Source: CAVUPF01 sp963803755 (GTDB lineage: Bacteria > Actinomycetota > Thermoleophilia > Solirubrobacterales > 70-9). From it: 64,000 nucleotides of DNA. Positions 58,211-64,000 of the stretch are shown piece after piece. Each line of letters begins with the position of its first letter. Position 1 is the first letter of the stretch. Location: contig CAWDNP010000005.1 of NCBI GenBank assembly GCA_963803755.1, positions 1 to 64,000 of the forward strand, read 5' to 3'. Position numbers and translations under genes: made by a program. The notes beneath the pieces are model-generated. The model was not told where the DNA came from. It was given only the letters and a program-made list of their open reading frames with translations, and did not search any database.

Positions 58211-59637
58211 TTGCCTTCACCCTGGCCCTTCAGCTGACCGGAGGTCTTGGTGCCGTGGTTGCCCGGGACATTGCCGATCACGGTCTGGCCGGCCTTGTAG
58301 CGGACGTTGCCCGCTTCGCAGGTATCGGGCTGGCCAGGAGAGGCGGTGTTCGGGTAGGGGTTGTAGTGGAGATGGTTTTCGACTTCGGGGCCGTTGGCTG
58401 GCGCGGAGGAGGGTGAGCCCTCGCTGTTGGGGCCTTCCGGAGGCGCCATAGAGATGAAGTTGAGCCAGTTGCCGAGCCCGTTGCTCTTCGCTGGTGGCGC
58501 TGGCGATGTTTTTGAAGGCGAGGGTGAGGTAGTTGCAGGTGGTCTGCGCGGGGGCGATGAAGTTGATCGCCGGGCCGAGGGTGTGGTTGGTGTCGATCAG
58601 CAGGTCGAGTCCGTTGAAGACGCCCGGCGCGTTTTGGAAGGCGAGCAGCGCTTCGGCGGTCGGCACCAGCTGCGCGTTCAGAGTAGGCAAAGCGTTGAGG
58701 GCCGGGATGCCGGCGCGCAGCGCGGCGGCGATCGTCGGCGAGGTCTTGGCGAGCGCCGCGGCGCCCGGCTGAAGCGCGGTGAAGAAGCGCTGGGAGTCGT
58801 GCAGGAACGGCCGCAGCACGGGCAGGTCGGCGTTGGCGGCGTCAAGCGTCGAGGGGCTCTTGGAGATCGTTTCCTGGATGAAGGGCCGCGAGACTCTGGC
58901 GAAGGCGCCGAAGGTCTCATCGAGGGCGACGAAGAGGCTGGCCTGGGTCTCGGCCACCGGGGCGACGGTCGCCGAGAGGTCCTCGAGCGCGTGCCAGAAG
59001 CCGCCGAAGTTGGTCTGCGGGGCGACAAGCGTGCCCAGCGCCGGCTCGGCGCTGATGACGAGGTTGCGCAGCGAGCCGAACGCTTCGTTTAGCTGTGGGC
59101 CACGGCCGGCCAGAGCGTTGCCGAAGCCCGCCTCGTTTACCCGGATCGCGGCGCGCGTCTTCGTGTTGAACATGTCGAAGAACTGGTCGATGTCGACCGG
59201 TTCGGGCCGCGCCGCGGAGAGCGGGATCGTTTCGCCTGCGGCAAAGCCCTTATGAGGAGTTGCCGGGAGACGATCTGCAGGTACTTGAGGCCGAGCGGAG
59301 ATTTCGGCCGGATGATCATCGTCGAGTCGACCGGTAGCGGTTCGACGTCCTTGTCGAGGCTGAGGGAGAGCTTGGCGGCGAAGCGGCCGTCGCCTAGCGC
59401 AACGGGGACAACCGACTTGACCCGCCCGACCAGGACGCCGCCGATCCGGACATCGTTTCCTTTGACCAGCGCGTCGGCGTTGGGCACCTCGGCGTTGAGA
59501 TTGTAGGTGGAGACGAAGGGCAGCCCGTTGTTGGCGTTATAGGCGAGGAAGACGGCGACTAGGACGACCAGCACGGTGACCGCCCCGATCAGGACCGGGC
59601 TGCTCGCGATTCCCGTTAGTCCGCTGCGGTTCCTCAT
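58207..59637 (-). CDS. MlaD/Mce-family protein 3, two frame breaks
   Basis: Third Mce gene. ATG at 59637 overlaps the previous stop (ATGA). Anchor: VLIGAVTVLVVLVAVFLAYN; MlaD domain: LPFVSTYNLNAEVPNADALV, KGNDVRIGGVLVGRVKSVVP, DVEPLPVDSTMIIRPKSPLG and LKYLQIV. After a shift near 59250 the helical region follows: FFDMFNTKTRAAIRVNEAGF, LRNLVISAEPALGTLVAPQT and PVLRPFLHDSQRFFTALQPG. A second shift near 58475 leads to GPEVENHLHYNPYPNTASPG, CEAGNVRYKAGQTVIGNVPG and a stop at 58207. The Mce-type C-terminal Cys/Pro-rich tail is present. It is coupled to gene 4. Confidence 0.82.
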
Positions 59638-61116
59638 GGCGCCAGCAAGTAGTTGAGGAGCGGGGAGGTGCCGCCGGCCTTAGCGGTGGAGGCGGCCGCA
59701 CCGGCCTGGCCGAGCTTGGGCGATGGCGAGGACCGCGACACGGCGGCCCGGTCGCAGTCCCGCCGGTCTGGCCTTCAGAGCGGCGCTCGAGGCGGCGGTA
59801 GAGGGCAGCGGAGCTGACCGTGGCCGAGGCGTTGGCTTCCGGGCCGGTGAAGTTGGTGTTGCACCCATGACGACGGACTGAGCTCGTATTCGGGACAGTT
59901 GGTGAGGGTGATGAGGGTACGGGCGAAGTGGCCGTACTGATCGAAGCCATTCAGCGTCGCAGTCGTGTTGTAGATCAGTTCGACCAGCCCGTTCCAGCCC
60001 CCGGTTTCCTTCGTGTTGACGAAGAACTTGGCAAGATTGGTGGTGGGGCCGACGCCGCTGATAGCGAGTTCGGACGCCTTGCGGACGATCGGATCTGCTT
60101 CGGCAAGCTTCGGACCAGCGACCGCGCCGGTGGCACCGAGGCTCTTCAGCGCCACGGTCGAGGCGGCGGAGAACGGGGTCAGCTCCCTGGTCGCTTCGGT
60201 CAGCGAAGGCGCCGCTTTGCCGAGGTCGGCGAAAACCGGCGTGGCGGCGTTGGAGAAGCCCTCAAGGCTGCGCATCGTGAGGCGGAACTCACTCAGGAAG
60301 TGGGGAAACTTCTGCAGCGAGGCTTCCAGCGCGGCGCCACGTTCGGAGCTCGCCTGGGCGGCGGCGCCAGCGTTGGCGAGGAAGCCGGCGACATGGGCGC
60401 GCTCGCGGGAGAGCGGGCTGGAGGATCGTCTCGGAGTCGCTCGCCAGCTGGGCAAGCCGGTCGCGCTGGGCGTTGAGGATCCCCAGGAGCTGGTCGACCT
60501 CGCGCAGCACCGGGTTGGCCCGCAGGACGACTTCTTCGATGTCCTTGCCGCGTCCGGCCAGCCCGGCGCCAAGTTCATTGAGGATGAGGCGGAAGCGCTG
60601 TGCGTAGGGAAGGGTCTGGATGTCGTTGATCAGGTCGGGGTCGACGCTGGTGCTGTTGTTCTCCACCGGCAGCAGGTACTGGCCGGCACCGGGGCGGCCA
60701 GAGGGGATCTGCTTCAGCGGCGGGGGAAGCGGCGAGCCAGGCGCGCGGGGCAGGGTGGGGTTGCAATCGACGTACTTCTCGCCGATCAACGACTGCGGGC
60801 GGATCAGGCAGCTGGCGTCGCTGCGGAAGTCCTGAAAGCCGGGGTCGGTGATTTCCAAGACGATGATCGCTTTGCCGGGCATCGCCTCGGGCTTGCCGTT
60901 GCGATAGGCGTCGATTTCGCCGGGCATCGAGACGCCGACCGACTGGATCTGGCCGACGTTCGCCCCGGCGATGCGGACCTGCTCGCCACTGACCATGAAG
61001 GAGCCGTTGTCGAAGTAGGCACGGACCAGGTAGCCGTTGCTTTCACCCGAGGAGATCAGCGCGATCGCGGCGACGACTGCGACCACCAGCGCGGCGGCTA
61101 TCAGTCCTTTTTTCAT
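59634..61116 (-). CDS. MlaD/Mce-family protein 2, several frame breaks
   Basis: Second Mce gene. ATG at 61116 overlaps the previous stop (ATGA). Anchor: LIAAALVVAVVAAIALISSG; MlaD domain: YLVRAYFDNGSFMVSGEQVR, IAGANVGQIQSVGVSMPGEI and FRSDASCLIRPQSLIGEKYV. The middle region has TSVDPDLINDIQTLPYAQRF, LNELGAGLAGRGKDIEEVVL and VDQLLGILNAQRDRLAQLAS. After a shift near 60425: ERAHVAGFLANAGAAAQASS, LRLTMRSLEGF-type segments and NTKETGGWNGLVELIYNTTA. Further shifts near 59890 and 59700 precede the end GTSPLLNYLLAP and a stop at 59634. The QIQSV and LIGEKYV blocks are typical Mce. It is translated with genes 1 and 3. Confidence 0.82.
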
Positions 61117-62520
61117 GGGCCCGGTGGCGCGTCGGACGGTTTGCATTCGGACGGGGTGACGCTGCGCCAGCCCAGGGCGGGTCTACGAAGGGGTTGGAGT
61201 TGTCGGGGGCGGACTGGGTGGCGCCGCCTGGGCAGCGCCGGTGGATCGGCGGCCGAAGGGCCGAAGGCTTCGAACTGCTGGGCCGGCGTGATCGGTTCCA
61301 GTTCGCCGCTGCCGCCGTTGTACTTGAAGACGTTCTGGTCGGCCGGCGAGACCCGGACGTAGTTGCCGTTGCCGTCGTAATAGCCCGAGGCCACCCCGAG
61401 CTTGCCGAACCCGTTGAAGATGTCCGGCGTGTAGGGGCGGGCGAAGTTAAGGGTAGGCTGGAAGGCGGTGATCGCAGCTTCGGCATGGGGGAAGGCCTTG
61501 GCGGCGCGCTGCTGGACGTCGGGCAGCGTGGCGAGCAGTTCCGCAGCGTCGTTGGCCTTGCCCGGTCGCCGCACCGTGAGGCGCAGGTTCTTGAACACGG
61601 GAACTGCCGCGGAGACGACCGGGCGGAGTTCGGACGAGGAAGGCCGCCAGGTTCTTGGTTGCGGGCTTGGCGGTGTTGACGAGCGGTTCGAGGTCTCCGA
61701 GAGCTGCGCGGAGATTGACGAAGGTCGTGTTGCTCTGGCGCAGCACGGGCGGGAAGCGCTGAAGGGTCTGATCGAGGGCGACGTTCTGGCTGGCGATCGC
61801 GCCGAAGGCGGTGCTTGCGTTGGAGACAGCGCTGGAGAGCTGGCTGCTGCGCTCCGAGACCGCGGTGGCGAGCTTGCTGGAGCTGACGATGAAGCGGGTG
61901 AAGAGATTCTGGTCGGCGTTCAGCGCGTGCACGAAGGCGTCGCTGCGGTTGAGCGCCGGGCCGAAGTACTTGTAGGTCTGGTTCGCCTGCCGGCCGACTC
62001 CGGCATAGATCGTGGCATTGCCGTGGACGAACTCACTGAGGCCGCGGCGCACCGAGGGCGGGAAGGTGTTGAAGAGCTGGTCGATGTCGACTGGCGTGGT
62101 GGTCGAGGCGAGGCCGAGCGTGGCGCCTTCTTCCAGCGGGGGGTTGCTGTTGGGTCCGGGGCTGATCGAGACGTAGTGATTGGCGACGCCCGAAAGCGAG
62201 GTGGCGCGGATCACCGCCGTGGTCCCCTCGTGCAGCTGCTGGCTGACCGAGACGCGGATGCTGGCGAGGTTGTTTTCGGTCAGTTCGATGCTTTCGACCG
62301 TGCCGACCGGCGAGCCGCCGATCAGGACCTGGTTGTCGGAGACGAGCTGGCCCGCGTTTTGGAAGATCAGGTCGTACTGGTAGCCGCCGCTGCCGCCGAA
62401 CAGGACGACGCCGAGCGCGATCACCACGACCGCGAGGGCCGCGATGACGGCGATACGGGCGGGAGTGAACCCCCGGCTGGGCGCCGGGCTTTTCTCCTCG
62501 CCTAAGGGATTGGCAGCCAC
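61113..62520 (-). CDS. MlaD/Mce-family protein 1 (first of the cluster), frameshifted
   Basis: First Mce gene. ATG at 62520 gives a cytoplasmic start, an anchor (IAVIAALAVVVIALGVVLFG) and the MlaD domain (YQYDLIFQNAGQLVSDNQVL, IGGSPVGTVESIELTENNLA, VSQQLHEGTTAVIRATSLSG, NHYVSISPGPNSNPP). The helical region reads VDIDQLFNTFPPSVRRGLSE, AVSERSSQLSSAVSNASTAF and LDQTLQRFPPVLRQSNTTFV. One extra G near 61634 shifts the frame before SELRPVVSAAVPVFKNLRL and AAITAFQPTLNFARPYTPDI. The end VTPSECKPSDAPPGP stops at 61113. No YrbE (MlaE) permease or MlaF ATPase precedes it, though those normally lie upstream of the first Mce gene. Confidence 0.85.
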
Positions 62521-62753
62521 GGATCGTCGCTTGCGGTTCCCCGGCCTCCGACCCGGAAGAACGGCGCCGGAATCGTATCCGAGGCATCCCCGGGCAAGAG
62601 GGAGCCACGCAGGGACTTAACTCGAATTCAACGCGCTACCGGCGCTAATCTACTTCCCGCGGAAAAACTCGTGAGCGTTGAGGGCTCTTTCCGTCCAGCT
62701 TGATCTTGATAATCCCCTGCAAGTGATGGGGTTCTTGATCGAGAGGAGGACAG
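62521..62753. other. Gap between the Mce operon and the insertion sequence
   Basis: A 233-base region that must hold the Mce operon promoter (read to the left) and the left end of the insertion sequence (read to the right). Base composition drops in GC from about 62640. A short dyad, aatcccc near 62710-62716 with ggggtt near 62727-62733, precedes the transposase start. No terminal inverted repeat can be defined because the other end lies outside the window. No gene was found here. Confidence 0.4.
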
Positions 62754-64000
62754 ATGCTGACGCTGTTTTCAGCGCAGGCGGAGTCGTTGTGGGACGAGGC
62801 GTTGCCGATCGAGGTTCGCGAGCTTCCAGAGGATCTGGCGGCGCTGGATGTGTTGCTGTCAGACCAGGAGCTGCTTGCGCCGATCATGGCGCGGTTTCAC
62901 CGAGAGGTCCGGGAGGCTGGGCGGGCGGTGCTCACCGAGGGCCGGCCGACGATCGCGATGGAGAGCTAGGTGCGGTTGATGGTGGTGAAGCAGCGAAACC
63001 GGTGGGGTTACCGGACGCTGGTGGGGGAGGTCTCGGACTCGATTCACTTGCGCCGCTTCTGCAGGATCTCGCTGACCGAGCGGGTGCCGGACGAGTCGAC
63101 GATCCGCAAGCTCACGCGGCGGTTGGGGTCCGAGACGGTGTCGGAGCTGACGCGCACGTTGATCGCGGCATCGATGCGGGAGAAGCGGTTCAGGCCGCGG
63201 GCGGTGCGGATCGACTCGACGGTCGTAGAGGCGGATGTGAGGTACCCGACCGACGCGGGGCTGGCTTCCAGCGGCGTGCGGGCGTTGGCGCGGGAGGGCC
63301 GCAAGCTCGCCGGGCTGCTCAAGGACAAACGGACCCGGGTGCGGGATCGGTCCCGCTCGATGGGGCAGAAGCTGCGGGCGATCTCCCGCACTATCCGGCG
63401 ACGCTCTGGGGAAGCCAAGGCCGAGGTGCTGGGGCTGATCGCGCAGACCGGCGAGCTGCTGGACCGCTCGATCAAGGAGGCCCACCAGCTCGCCGCCGGG
63501 GTGCGGCGCAGGGCCCGCGGCCGCGGTGCGAAGGCGAAGCTGGGGGCCGCGGCGAGACTCGAGGAGTTGGCGGATCGCTGCGCCAAGGTCGCCCAGCAGA
63601 TCCGCCAGCGGGTCGCGGGCGAGCCGATCACCGAGAGGATCGTCTCGCTGCACGATCCCGATGCCCGGCCGATCCGCAAGGGCAAGCTCGGCAAGCCCAA
63701 CGAGTTCGGGTATGTGACCCAGCTGGCGGAGGTGACCGAGAACACCAAGACAGGGGCACGCGGACTGATCGTGCCGACGTCCACCGCGCTCGGGAACCCA
63801 AGCGAGAACACGCTTTTGCCCGCCACCGTCGCGGAGCTCGCCCGGGCAGGGATCCGGCCGCGGGAGGTGGCCTTGGACGGGGGCTTCGCGCCGGGCCCGG
63901 CCAACGAGGCGCTTGCCGACCTGGCGCCGGACCGGGTATTCATCGCCGGGCGAGCCGAACCCGAGTCCAAACGCACCCAGCGCCGACTACGCCGCTACCG
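62754..64000 (+). mobile_element. Insertion sequence: DDE transposase with internal amber, partial at right edge
   Basis: Transposase of the IS5-superfamily/ISNCY kind. ATG at 62754 has aggagg at 62744-62749. The first 71 codons (LTLFSAQAESLWDEALPIEV, REVREAGRAVLTEGRPTIAM) end at TAG 62967-62969, where relatives have a tyrosine. The same frame then runs open to the window edge: VRLMVVKQRNRWGYRTLVGE, RRFCRISLTERVPDESTIRK, RAVRIDSTVVEADVRYPTDA with the first catalytic Asp, and PREVALDGGFAPGPANEAL with the second Asp. The catalytic Glu is beyond the edge. A nonsense change or sequence error is more likely than recoding. The element sits 230 bases ahead of the Mce operon. Confidence 0.85.

Overview
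The window is a GC-rich chromosomal segment from an actinobacterium. Gene content points to the class Thermoleophilia (Solirubrobacterales-like): ccmABCD running directly into hemA-hemC-cobA/hemD, a six-gene MlaD/Mce cluster, the rpsF-ssb-rpsR-rplI-dnaB-loader-purA order, and a secreted protein type I associate with that group. This placement is inference from gene content, not a measured phylogeny.

Layout. 1-10 kb is mixed metabolism: a frameshifted benzoylformate decarboxylase-type gene, class II fumarase, a VOC protein, an aldehyde dehydrogenase, a SpoIID-type secreted protein, a CrtC-like lipocalin hydratase, the ATPase YchF, a PAP2 phosphatase, a BtrH-like protein and a methyltransferase. 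10-13 kb (minus) holds methylmalonyl-CoA epimerase, a DUF1385 membrane protein with a structured leader, and rarA. 13-21.6 kb (plus) is a second aldehyde dehydrogenase, then a tightly overlapping chain: heme exporter ccmABC(D), hemA, hemC, cobA-hemD fusion and birA. A large minus-strand helicase converges on birA. 24-30 kb holds a thioredoxin, NfeD/slipin, galT, an unknown gene whose 3' end overlaps tRNA-Arg(CCT), and a GMC oxidoreductase. 30-39 kb holds pyrE/pyrF and cell-envelope genes (L,D-transpeptidase, CPBP protease, short MscS, class A PBP, GT-C glycosyltransferase, YbhN-type membrane protein), then thiL. 39.5-45.3 kb is a two-component pair, an HtrA lipoprotein protease and two trehalose genes (treT-like and otsA). 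45.4-51.7 kb is the information-processing block: rpsF, ssb, rpsR, rplI, a membrane protein, dnaB, a DnaC-like ATPase and purA. 51.7-53.4 kb holds a TetR regulator and a secreted protein. 53.7-62.5 kb (minus) is a six-gene Mce operon with no permease genes beside it. 62.7-64 kb is the left part of an insertion sequence with an amber codon in its transposase.

Reading-frame quality is uneven. From about 24 kb onward many single-copy housekeeping genes (thiL, pyrF, dnaB, purA, rplI, otsA) are broken by single-base shifts, mostly +1, while 11-24 kb is nearly clean. Such genes are reported here as one CDS from natural start to natural stop, with the break stated. The pattern looks like insertion-prone sequencing or assembly error rather than gene decay. 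Two genes (methyltransferase, transposase) also carry an in-frame TAG. No CRISPR array, rRNA or prophage was seen.
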